From an uncultured Prevotella sp. (GTDB lineage: Bacteria > Bacteroidota > Bacteroidia > Bacteroidales > Bacteroidaceae), in contig CAAFFL010000057.1 of assembly GCA_900762125.1 (NCBI GenBank), positions 1 through 5,142 on the forward strand: a stretch of DNA of 5,142 nucleotides, in the 5' to 3' direction. The notes under the pieces were generated by a model. It ran no database searches. It had not been told where the DNA came from and saw nothing but the letters and a program-made list of their open reading frames with translations. Below are positions 1 through 5,142 of the stretch, one piece after another (within the stretch, counting starts at the first letter, position 1; each line of letters begins with the position of its first letter). Position numbers and translations under genes: made by a program.

Positions 1-23
1 ACATAAAAGCTTTCTATAGCTGC

Positions 24-815
24 ATGACGACCATTACCATCAATCCGAAATACGAGGCACTCAGACCGTTCATCGAGAGCCTCCCTGCCCGCTTCGCGCA
101 TGAAGGTGAGGAGATCTACCATGCCAGGAACATCATCAAGGTCTTCCAGCTGTCTTCGGCTGAGCCTGTTCTCCGGCATCCAAGCCGGAGCGCCGCTCTC
201 CGCCTGAACGTCAAGCGCTTCCACGTTCCTCATGGTCCCAACCGCCTCATCTACTCCTGGGGCATCCGCCAGCCGAAGGGACGCCGCGCCTACGACTATC
301 CCTCGCGCCTCCTGGCCAAGGGCATCATGACGCCTGAGCCCATCGCACTCATCGAGGAGCGCAACGCCCTGGGCCTGCTCGGCTACACCTATTTCATCAG
401 CGAGCAGCTCGACTGGGGCCACACGCTCTACGAGTTTGGCAATGCACGGGAAGGGGAATATGAGGACATTGCTGTGGCCTTGGCACGTTATGCCGCACAG
501 ATGCATGAGCGTGGCGTCCTCCACCGCGACTTCACGCCCGGCAACGTGCTCTGGCGTCGTGACGATGATGGCTACCACTTTGCCGTCGTCGACATCAACC
601 GGATGTACTTCGGTCCCGTCAGCGAGCGGCAGGGACTACTCAACCTCAAGAAGTTCTGGGGTCCGAAGCGCTTCACCGAGCTCCTCGTCCGTGAGTATGC
701 CCGCCAGCGCCACTACGACGAAGCGTCTGCCGTCAGCCTTGTGATGGACGCCCGCCGCCGCTTCTGGACGCGCTATCAGCGCAAGCATCAGGTGGCGTTT
801 AAGCTCGAGTTGTAG
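24..815 (+). CDS. Kdo/WaaP-family lipopolysaccharide kinase (InaA-like)
   Basis: Predicted small kinase-fold enzyme that phosphorylates a sugar (Kdo or heptose) of the LPS inner core at the cytoplasmic face of the inner membrane. The 263-residue protein shows a kinase-like order: a candidate ATP-binding lysine in LNVKRF (K64), the catalytic loop HRDFTPGNVLW (H167, D169, N174) and a metal-binding DINR segment (D190) in place of DFG. The family assignment rests on this H-x-D-x(4)-N loop and on the INPKYEALRPFIES N-terminus, which I recall as typical of Bacteroidota InaA-type kinases. There is no signal peptide or membrane segment. The ATG at 24 fits that N-terminus, but the frame stays open back to the window edge, so a longer start cannot be excluded. 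Residues about 45-58, before the lysine strand, look like a small insertion. Its partners lie to the left, outside the window. The exact acceptor sugar is inference. Confidence 0.85.
   Translation: MTTITINPKYEALRPFIESLPARFAHEGEEIYHARNIIKVFQLSSAEPVLRHPSRSAALRLNVKRFHVPHGPNRLIYSWGIRQPKGRRAYDYPSRLLAKGIMTPEPIALIEERNALGLLGYTYFISEQLDWGHTLYEFGNAREGEYEDIAVALARYAAQMHERGVLHRDFTPGNVLWRRDDDGYHFAVVDINRMYFGPVSERQGLLNLKKFWGPKRFTELLVREYARQRHYDEASAVSLVMDARRRFWTRYQRKHQVAFKLEL
171..190. repeat. Short GC-rich inverted repeat inside the kinase gene
   Basis: CTCCGGC (171-177) and GCCGGAG (184-190) are perfect inverted copies separated by six bases. They encode residues about 50-56, in the segment that looks inserted relative to my memory of related kinases. 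It could be a chance coding-region hairpin, and no function is claimed. Confidence 0.3.
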
Positions 816-847
816 CTGATAAGTACTTCATAAACAGATTATTTTTA

Positions 848-886
848 GTTTTTCACAAGTTTGTGAATCACAAACTTGTGAAAAAC
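848..886. promoter_or_regulatory. 39-bp near-perfect palindrome of four TCACAA/TTGTGA half-sites, candidate operator
   Basis: The arms 848-866 and 868-886 are perfect 19-bp reverse complements around a single central A (867). Beyond two mismatched positions, complementarity resumes at 842-845 with 889-892. Each arm is itself almost palindromic. The block therefore resolves into TCACAA (853-858), TTGTGA (861-866), TCACAA (868-873) and TTGTGA (876-881), that is, two TCACAA-N2-TTGTGA dyads with centres 15 bp apart. The second dyad overlaps the predicted -33 element of the ATPase promoter, which suits an operator for a dimeric or tetrameric regulator. A rho-independent terminator is unlikely because the stem starts with T's and ends with A's on both strands, so no U-tract follows it. 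The regulator is unknown. Binding is inference. Confidence 0.7.
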
Positions 887-906
887 CGAAAAAAGAGCTA
901 TCTTTG
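875..906 (+). promoter_or_regulatory. Bacteroidota-type promoter of the ATPase gene
   Basis: TATCTTTG at 899-906 matches the Bacteroidota -7 consensus TAnnTTTG exactly. CTTG at 875-878 matches three of four bases of the -33 element TTTG, with 20 bases between them, close to the usual spacing. Transcription would start around 910-915, leaving a leader of about 20 bases before the ATG at 933. The -33 element lies inside the four-half-site palindrome, so a protein bound there should block or otherwise alter promoter use. Confidence 0.7.
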
Positions 907-917
907 CAGCAAAGATA
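899..917. repeat. 19-bp perfect palindrome containing the -7 box
   Basis: TATCTTTGC (899-907) and GCAAAGATA (909-917) are perfect inverted copies around A908. The left arm is the -7 box, and the right arm places the same TATCTTTG on the - strand. In the transcript only the right arm would be near the 5' end, so an RNA hairpin is not expected. A DNA-level role (protein binding or promoter symmetry) is more plausible. I see no matching -33 element for a leftward promoter. Confidence 0.6.
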
Positions 918-932
918 ACGAGCATCAAGTCT

Positions 933-2063
933 ATGAAAGAAATCTTTGTTTATGGAAAAGCAGTCTCTGAGGACAACTTCATCGGCAGGGAGGAGGAAAG
1001 TCGCCATCTGGCCGAAAACTTCCGCGGAGGCATCAACACCATTCTCATTTCACCTAGGCGGTGGGGCAAGACCTCACTGGTAAACCACGTATGCCGGCAA
1101 CTATCCTCGTCAGAGTTGCTCATCGTGAAGCTCGACATCTTCGGCTGCAAGAGTGAGTACGAATTCTATAACCTCCTGGCTTCCTCCGTTCTTCAGCAAA
1201 CGGCAAGCCGCACAGAGCTATGGCTGGATGAGGCAAAGGACTTCCTGCTCAGGCTGACGCCAAAGATATCCCTGTCGCCAGATCCCAATCAGGAGTATCG
1301 TGTTTCTCTGGGCATCACTCCCAAGACCCATACTTACCAAGAAGTGTTGTCACTGCCTGAGACCATCGCGCAGCGCAAAGGCAAGCACGTCGTCGTCTGC
1401 ATCGACGAGTTTCAGCAAGTAGGCGAGTGGCCTGACAGTCGGTTCATCCAGGGCCGGCTGCGCTCGGTGTGGCAACAACAGGAACATGTAACCTATTGTC
1501 TCTATGGCAGCAAGCAGCACTTGATGTCGTCGATCTTTGCCAGCAAGAGCATGCCGTTCTATCAGTTTGGTGACATCGTTTGGCTCAAGCGCATGCCAGC
1601 AGAAACATGGGTGCCTTACATCATCAAGCAGTTCAGCGCGGTCGGCAAGACGATTAGTGAAGTGTTGGCCACCAAGATTTGTGCGATTGTCGACTGCTAC
1701 TCATCCTACGTCCAGCAACTGGCTCGCTTCCTGGTGCTGCAAGTGCCCGATGGCGGACAGGCCACAGAGGCAATGCTCGAGGTAGCGGTCGGCCGACTGT
1801 TGGAAGCGAACGAGATGCTCTTCATGCAACAGATAGAACCACTGTCGGCCTACCAGCTCAACTTCCTGAAAGCCATCGCTGCCGGAAACCATGATGGCTT
1901 CACGGATAGGGAGACGCGAAGCAACTACGACCTCGGCAGCCCATCGAATATAGTCCGTCTGAAAGATGCGCTGATCGATAAAGACCTCATCTATTCGGAG
2001 ATGAAGAAAATCTATATCACCGACCCCGTCCTGCAGCTGTGGATACAGCGACGGTTCCTGTGA
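933..2063 (+). CDS. P-loop ATPase of the archaeal-type ATPase_2 family with C-terminal winged-helix-like region
   Basis: A 376-residue AAA-superfamily ATPase, close to the usual size of the stand-alone ATPases common in Bacteroidota. It begins with an FIGREEE segment (17-23), followed by Walker A SPRRWGKTSLV (40-50, K46, T47), Walker B VVVCIDEF (153-160, D158, E159) and a sensor-like YGSKQHLM (191-198). Residues about 305-376 read as a winged helix (NIVRLKDALIDKDLIY), ending in a DPVLQLWIQRRF tail typical of the group. No membrane segment is present. The ATG at 933 is the first start codon after the predicted transcription start, and there is no clear Shine-Dalgarno sequence. The cellular role of these ATPases is not established. 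DNA binding or a defence- or toxin-related role are guesses. It is probably transcribed alone under a palindromic operator and ends one base from the convergent operon. It is somewhat less GC-rich than the kinase gene, which with its own promoter is compatible with an independently moving gene, though no mobile-element boundary is visible. Confidence 0.88.
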   Translation: MKEIFVYGKAVSEDNFIGREEESRHLAENFRGGINTILISPRRWGKTSLVNHVCRQLSSSELLIVKLDIFGCKSEYEFYNLLASSVLQQTASRTELWLDEAKDFLLRLTPKISLSPDPNQEYRVSLGITPKTHTYQEVLSLPETIAQRKGKHVVVCIDEFQQVGEWPDSRFIQGRLRSVWQQQEHVTYCLYGSKQHLMSSIFASKSMPFYQFGDIVWLKRMPAETWVPYIIKQFSAVGKTISEVLATKICAIVDCYSSYVQQLARFLVLQVPDGGQATEAMLEVAVGRLLEANEMLFMQQIEPLSAYQLNFLKAIAAGNHDGFTDRETRSNYDLGSPSNIVRLKDALIDKDLIYSEMKKIYITDPVLQLWIQRRFL

Positions 2064-2064
2064 G

Positions 2065-3357
2065 TCAGATGGTCACTACATCCCGATGTTGGTAGAAGTC
2101 CTGCACGACGGAGACGATGGCACGCGAAACATCGGTAGAGAAAGGCGCGTTGTGGCCCTTGCCCTGCATGGCGCGCAGGAAGGTCAGGAGCTCATAGCGC
2201 AGGCCCTCACCCTCCAGCGGGTAGAAGAAGCGACGGTTCTCAGATGGGTTCTCATAGCGTATCTCGAAATAGTCGGTCTTCCACCAGGGTGCCGGCACAT
2301 AGATGTAACCATTGGCGCCCGAGATTATCAGCTCGCCTTCCGACTTGACGCCCTGCCCCACCTTCATCGAGGCCACGGCATTGGGGAAGATGAAGCTCAC
2401 CTTGGTGAACTCGTCATAGCTGGTGTTGCGACGCAGATGGGTGGCAATGGTCTTTGAGGTATACTTTGTACCCAGAATCTGGAAAATGGGCAACAGCGTG
2501 GTCGGTCCCCAGGCGCAGATACTGTTCCACACGTTCTCGGCATCACTGTCGGTCTCCGCTTCATTGTTCTGCAAGCTGGTGCAGGTGGCATCGACGCTCA
2601 CCACGCTGCCGATGACACCGGTCTTGACCAGCAACAGGATGCGCTCGAAGGCGGTGGAATAGGCCGTCTTGATGCCATCGGCCAGGACCAGGTGGCGATC
2701 ATTGGCCAGTCGCTGCAACTCCTCCCATTGCGCAGTGTCAGTGACGACGGGCGACTCCACCAACACATGCTTGCCAGCTTCCAGCGCACGGCGGATGTGC
2801 TGATAGTGGCAGGACGGCGCCGTGATGATATAGACCGCCTGCGACTGGCTGAGCAGGTCATCATAGTGGGCCTCGTCGAAGATGCCAGTCACCTTGAGCC
2901 CATTGACATAATGGCTCTCGCGTTCCACCTTATTTAATATAGGCGACGTGCCAAGCAGCCCCATGGTAAACTCCTGTTTGCTCGACCGGATATCGGTGCT
3001 GGAGATGCCTTGCGTGCGATCGAGGTAGACCACCTTGCAGTATTCGTTCAGATAGTCGAAATGCCCTTTCCAGTCAGAGCCCACGGTAAAGATGTCGACA
3101 TCCAGGCGTTTGATGTCGTCAATCTTCTGACCCTCATATTCCTCGACGATGATCTCATCGGCCAGTCCTGTGGCCTTGACGCCCTCGATGCGCTCCATGA
3201 GCGACTGCTGGACGTTGATTTTTCCGCGCTCACGGTCGAAGGTGTCGGCGGTGATGCCCACAATGAGGTAGTCGCCCAGCGCCTTGGCACGTTCCAGCAG
3301 GCGGATGTGTCCACGGTGCAGCAGGTCGAATGTTCCGTAGGTGATGACTTTGATCAT
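2065..3357 (-). CDS. Fusion of TagD-type cytidylyltransferase and Gfo/Idh/MocA-like oxidoreductase domain
   Basis: A 430-residue two-domain cytoplasmic protein. Residues 1-129 match glycerol-3-phosphate cytidylyltransferase (TagD) along their whole length: YGTFDLLHRGH with the HxGH nucleotide motif (H14, H17), LLERAKALGD, GSDWKGHFDYL (93-103) and RTQGISSTDIR (114-124, the RTxGIST motif). This half should transfer CMP from CTP to a small phosphate or phosphonate. The second half begins almost without linker at about residue 131 and resembles Gfo/Idh/MocA proteins, most clearly in AVYIITAPSCHYQHIRRALEAGKHVLVES (about 174-202). Family signatures look altered: GTSPIL (136-141) where G-x-G-x-x-[GA] is expected, ESP (201-203) for EKP, and GPTTLL (284-289) where G-x-H-x-x-D is expected. 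NAD(P) binding and redox activity are therefore doubtful. It is the last gene of the operon, 24 bases after the aminotransferase. The substrate is not known: glycerol phosphate fits the TagD match, while an amino-phosphate or phosphonate fits the neighbours. Confidence 0.85.
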   Translation of the reverse strand: MIKVITYGTFDLLHRGHIRLLERAKALGDYLIVGITADTFDRERGKINVQQSLMERIEGVKATGLADEIIVEEYEGQKIDDIKRLDVDIFTVGSDWKGHFDYLNEYCKVVYLDRTQGISSTDIRSSKQEFTMGLLGTSPILNKVERESHYVNGLKVTGIFDEAHYDDLLSQSQAVYIITAPSCHYQHIRRALEAGKHVLVESPVVTDTAQWEELQRLANDRHLVLADGIKTAYSTAFERILLLVKTGVIGSVVSVDATCTSLQNNEAETDSDAENVWNSICAWGPTTLLPIFQILGTKYTSKTIATHLRRNTSYDEFTKVSFIFPNAVASMKVGQGVKSEGELIISGANGYIYVPAPWWKTDYFEIRYENPSENRRFFYPLEGEGLRYELLTFLRAMQGKGHNAPFSTDVSRAIVSVVQDFYQHRDVVTI

Positions 3358-3381
3358 AAGTTGGATGCTTTGGAGTGATGG

Positions 3382-4455
3382 TTATTTCAGCACTTCGGTC
3401 AGGGCATTGACCAGACGCTCGTTGTCGGCCAAGGTCAGATGGCCCAGATGTCCCACGCGGAACACATAGTCGCGCAGGTCGCCGCCATTGGGGCAGATCC
3501 AGATGCCGTAATGGTCTTTCAGCGCCAGGAAGATGTCGTAGGCCGACTGTCCATTGGTAGGATGCAACGGTGTGACGGCATTAGAGAGCGACTGCGACAC
3601 AATCTGCAGGGGCAACTGCTTGATACGGCTGCGGAAGTCAGTAGCCAAGGCATGCATGCGACTGATCTCGCTGTCTACGCCGCCAGCCGCGTCGATGCGG
3701 TGCAGGCGCTCGTTGATCTGCAGCAGGATGGTCACGGCAGGGGTGAACGGTGTCTGGCCACGGTCGGCATTGCGCAGGGCATCCTTCAGATCGAAGTACA
3801 TGCACGTTGTGGTGCCCTGCTCCACCCGCTGCAAGGCGCGCGGTGAGAGGATGATGAGCGAGATTCCCGGCTGGCAGGCCAGTGCCTTCTGCGAGCCGGT
3901 GATCATGATGTCGGCACCCAGCGCGGTCATGTCGAACCGGTCGGCCAGGAACGCGCTGATGGCATCGACGATGAACAGCATGCCATTGGCCCGGCAGAAC
4001 TCGCCCAGCAGCGGCATGTCGTAAAGGACACCCGTCGACGTCTCGTGCATGTTCACCAGCAGCGCCGTATAGCCTTTGCCAGCGTAGGACGCCAGCATCT
4101 CGGCCGTGATCTGGTGACCCATGTCCATCTTGATGACGTCGTGGGGAATGTCATGTAGCTGGCAGAGTTGCACAAAACGGTGTCCAAAGCTACCGCCATC
4201 GATGACGATCACCTTGTCGGCAGGCGTAAGGACATTCATCACCGTGGCCTCCATGGAGCCGGTGCCCGACGCGGTGAGGAACACGGCGCGGGCGCCCTCT
4301 GGCGCATGGGCAAACTTCTTGACGAGGCGCTCACTGTCGAGCATCACGTCCGAAAACTCCTGGGTGCGGAAGTAAGGTGTAGGCTGTCCGCCAATCTTCA
4401 GGATGGCCTCCTCGCTGTTGACGGGGCCTACAGTGAAATTGAGCAATTCTTCCAT
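3382..4455 (-). CDS. Class-V PLP aminotransferase, 2-aminoethylphosphonate:pyruvate transaminase-like
   Basis: A 357-residue fold-type I PLP enzyme of the alanine-glyoxylate / PhnW group, and full length for that group. Visible features in order: the N-terminal NFTVGP opening (6-11), the phosphate-cup SGTGSMEA (63-70), HETSTG (137-142), IVDAISAF with the pyridine-binding aspartate D164, the Schiff-base lysine K190 in GSQKALACQPG, and FRVGHLG near the C-terminus (332-338), where R333 corresponds to the substrate-carboxylate arginine (FRIGNIG in PhnW). It should move an amino group between an amino donor and an aldehyde or keto acceptor. PhnW itself interconverts 2-aminoethylphosphonate plus pyruvate with phosphonoacetaldehyde plus alanine. 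Its place between LicD and a cytidylyltransferase suggests it makes the amine of a CDP/CMP-activated headgroup. An acceptor other than phosphonoacetaldehyde, such as a triose phosphate, is possible. It starts 6 bases after the licD-like stop, so translation is probably coupled. Confidence 0.87.
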   Translation of the reverse strand: MEELLNFTVGPVNSEEAILKIGGQPTPYFRTQEFSDVMLDSERLVKKFAHAPEGARAVFLTASGTGSMEATVMNVLTPADKVIVIDGGSFGHRFVQLCQLHDIPHDVIKMDMGHQITAEMLASYAGKGYTALLVNMHETSTGVLYDMPLLGEFCRANGMLFIVDAISAFLADRFDMTALGADIMITGSQKALACQPGISLIILSPRALQRVEQGTTTCMYFDLKDALRNADRGQTPFTPAVTILLQINERLHRIDAAGGVDSEISRMHALATDFRSRIKQLPLQIVSQSLSNAVTPLHPTNGQSAYDIFLALKDHYGIWICPNGGDLRDYVFRVGHLGHLTLADNERLVNALTEVLK

Positions 4456-4461
4456 GATCTT

Positions 4462-5142
4462 CTATTTATGGCTTTTGAGGTATTCACGATAAGGGGTATG
4501 CAGATCCATGTAGCGGTAGTTGCACGGCGGCATCACTGCTGGCGGCTCCATATAGTTGCCGTAGACGTGACGCAGGTAGGCATCAGGATCGGCCATGCCA
4601 AGGAAAGTGTGGCCTTCAAACATGGCTGGCGTGGGTGTGCCGTAGACGGCCTTCGGCTGGATGCCTTGCTGGCAATGCAGGTCGTGGTCGATGACCAAGG
4701 GGCTCTTGTCAAAGTCGTAGTGCGACTCCACACGCTCGATCTGTCGGGATACCCAATGGCTGGAGATCAGCTTGCGGCAAGCCAGGAAAGGCCAGCTCTT
4801 TGGGCCATGACCATGTTTGTAGGGGTCGCGCTGGGTGTAATAGGACAGCTTGATGAGGATGCGGCGGACGCGATAGAGATAGTGCTGCATCAGCTTGTTG
4901 GCCGTCATGCCATCCAGGGGGAACACGTCAACGGGCACACCACCCACAAAGTTGAAGTGCCGGCGCAGGATATAGGTGGTGCGGCGATCCTGGATGCGGG
5001 CAAAGGCATAGGGATAGTCGCTGCTGTTCTCATAGTTGACGAGCTCATAATCCTCGGGGAGCCATTCTTTGGCGTGGGCCATCAACTCGTTGTAGTCTTT
5101 GCGGGGAAGGGCGACGTCGGCATCATCATCCCAGGGAATAAA
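4462..5142 (-). CDS. LicD-family phosphotransferase, 5' end beyond the window
   Basis: The frame runs open to the right edge, so the protein is N-terminally incomplete here, with 226 residues visible. The first visible residues, FIPWDDDADVALPRKDY, are the hallmark metal/nucleotide-binding motif of LicD proteins (D5-D7, D9 of the visible part). This shows that the TTG at 5085 and the ATG at 5082 are internal codons and not starts. Further family signatures are GGVPVDVFPLDG (67-78) and the C-terminal DAYLRHVYGNYMEPP segment. LicD enzymes transfer phosphocholine from CDP-choline, or related phosphoryl groups from other CDP donors, to cell-surface sugars. No membrane segment is seen in the visible part. 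Members are usually about 260-290 residues, so perhaps 35-60 residues are missing. Being upstream of an aminotransferase and a cytidylyltransferase, it probably uses the activated donor they make. The operon promoter is outside the window. Confidence 0.9.
   Translation of the reverse strand, partial: FIPWDDDADVALPRKDYNELMAHAKEWLPEDYELVNYENSSDYPYAFARIQDRRTTYILRRHFNFVGGVPVDVFPLDGMTANKLMQHYLYRVRRILIKLSYYTQRDPYKHGHGPKSWPFLACRKLISSHWVSRQIERVESHYDFDKSPLVIDHDLHCQQGIQPKAVYGTPTPAMFEGHTFLGMADPDAYLRHVYGNYMEPPAVMPPCNYRYMDLHTPYREYLKSHK

Noticed and set aside
436..744. 102-residue frame inside the LPS kinase gene
   Set aside because: It has low-complexity Ser/Thr-rich composition typical of a shifted frame and lies across the kinase catalytic loop.
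861..873. CRP-like site (TGTGA...TCACA)
   Set aside because: The TTGTGA and TCACAA halves are separated by one base, whereas CRP sites need six. The repeat is better described as two TCACAA-N2-TTGTGA dyads.
848..886. Rho-independent terminator of the kinase gene
   Set aside because: The stem is strong, but its outer bases are T's on the 5' side and A's on the 3' side for both strands, so no U-tract follows. It also overlaps a good promoter.
848..917. Invertible (phase-variable) promoter
   Set aside because: The inverted repeats at 848-886 and 899-917 are unrelated to each other and do not flank a promoter segment as inversion sites would.
899..941. Divergent promoter on the - strand from the second TATCTTTG
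   Set aside because: The - strand -7 box is exact by symmetry, but no TTTG lies about 20 bases upstream of it on that strand, and no leftward gene starts there.
3010..3378. 122-residue open frame on the + strand opposite the cytidylyltransferase
   Set aside because: It is antisense to conserved catalytic motifs in a GC-rich gene and shows no domain or start signal of its own, so it is an overlapping-frame artefact.
3439..4024. 135- and 156-residue + strand frames opposite the aminotransferase
   Set aside because: They overlap each other and the full-length PLP enzyme, and they have no recognisable motifs and no promoter.
4462..5085. LicD-like gene starting at TTG 5085 or ATG 5082
   Set aside because: The codons upstream to 5142 encode FIPWDDDADVALPR, an essential family motif, so the gene continues beyond the window.

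Overview
This window looks like chromosomal DNA from a Bacteroidota bacterium, most likely a Prevotella-type member of Bacteroidales. Three things suggest this: a Bacteroidota-style -7 promoter box (TATCTTTG, consensus TAnnTTTG) upstream of the ATPase gene; weak or absent Shine-Dalgarno sequences at the starts; and the kind of proteins present (a WaaP/InaA-type LPS kinase beginning INPKYEALRPFIES, and a stand-alone ATPase_2-type AAA protein). The coding DNA is fairly GC-rich and is broken by one clearly AT-rich intergenic stretch. The genus call is inference.

Left part, + strand: a Kdo/WaaP-type lipopolysaccharide kinase (24-815) is followed by a 117-base AT-rich intergenic region. That region carries an unusual regulatory architecture: a perfect 19-bp inverted repeat made of four alternating TCACAA/TTGTGA half-sites, which overlaps the predicted -33 element, then a second perfect 9-bp inverted repeat that contains the -7 box. 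Downstream is a P-loop ATPase with a C-terminal winged-helix-like region (933-2063).

Right part, - strand, read from 5142 towards 2065: a tight three-gene operon with gaps of 6 and 24 bases. It encodes a LicD-family phosphotransferase (its 5' end lies beyond the window), a class-V PLP aminotransferase resembling 2-aminoethylphosphonate:pyruvate transaminase, and a fusion of a TagD-type cytidylyltransferase with a Gfo/Idh/MocA-like domain. The operon converges on the ATPase gene, with a single base between the two stop codons.

Taken together, the three - strand genes look like the making, CTP-activation and transfer of a small (amino)phosphate or phosphonate headgroup onto a surface glycan. 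The aminotransferase would make an amine, the cytidylyltransferase would activate the phospho- or phosphono-compound as a CDP/CMP derivative, and LicD would transfer it. The most unusual protein is the fusion: its oxidoreductase half appears to lack the glycine motif, the EKP lysine and the G-x-H-x-x-D signature of the family, so it may not be an active dehydrogenase. No RNA genes, CRISPR arrays, insertion sequences or convincing rho-independent terminators were seen.
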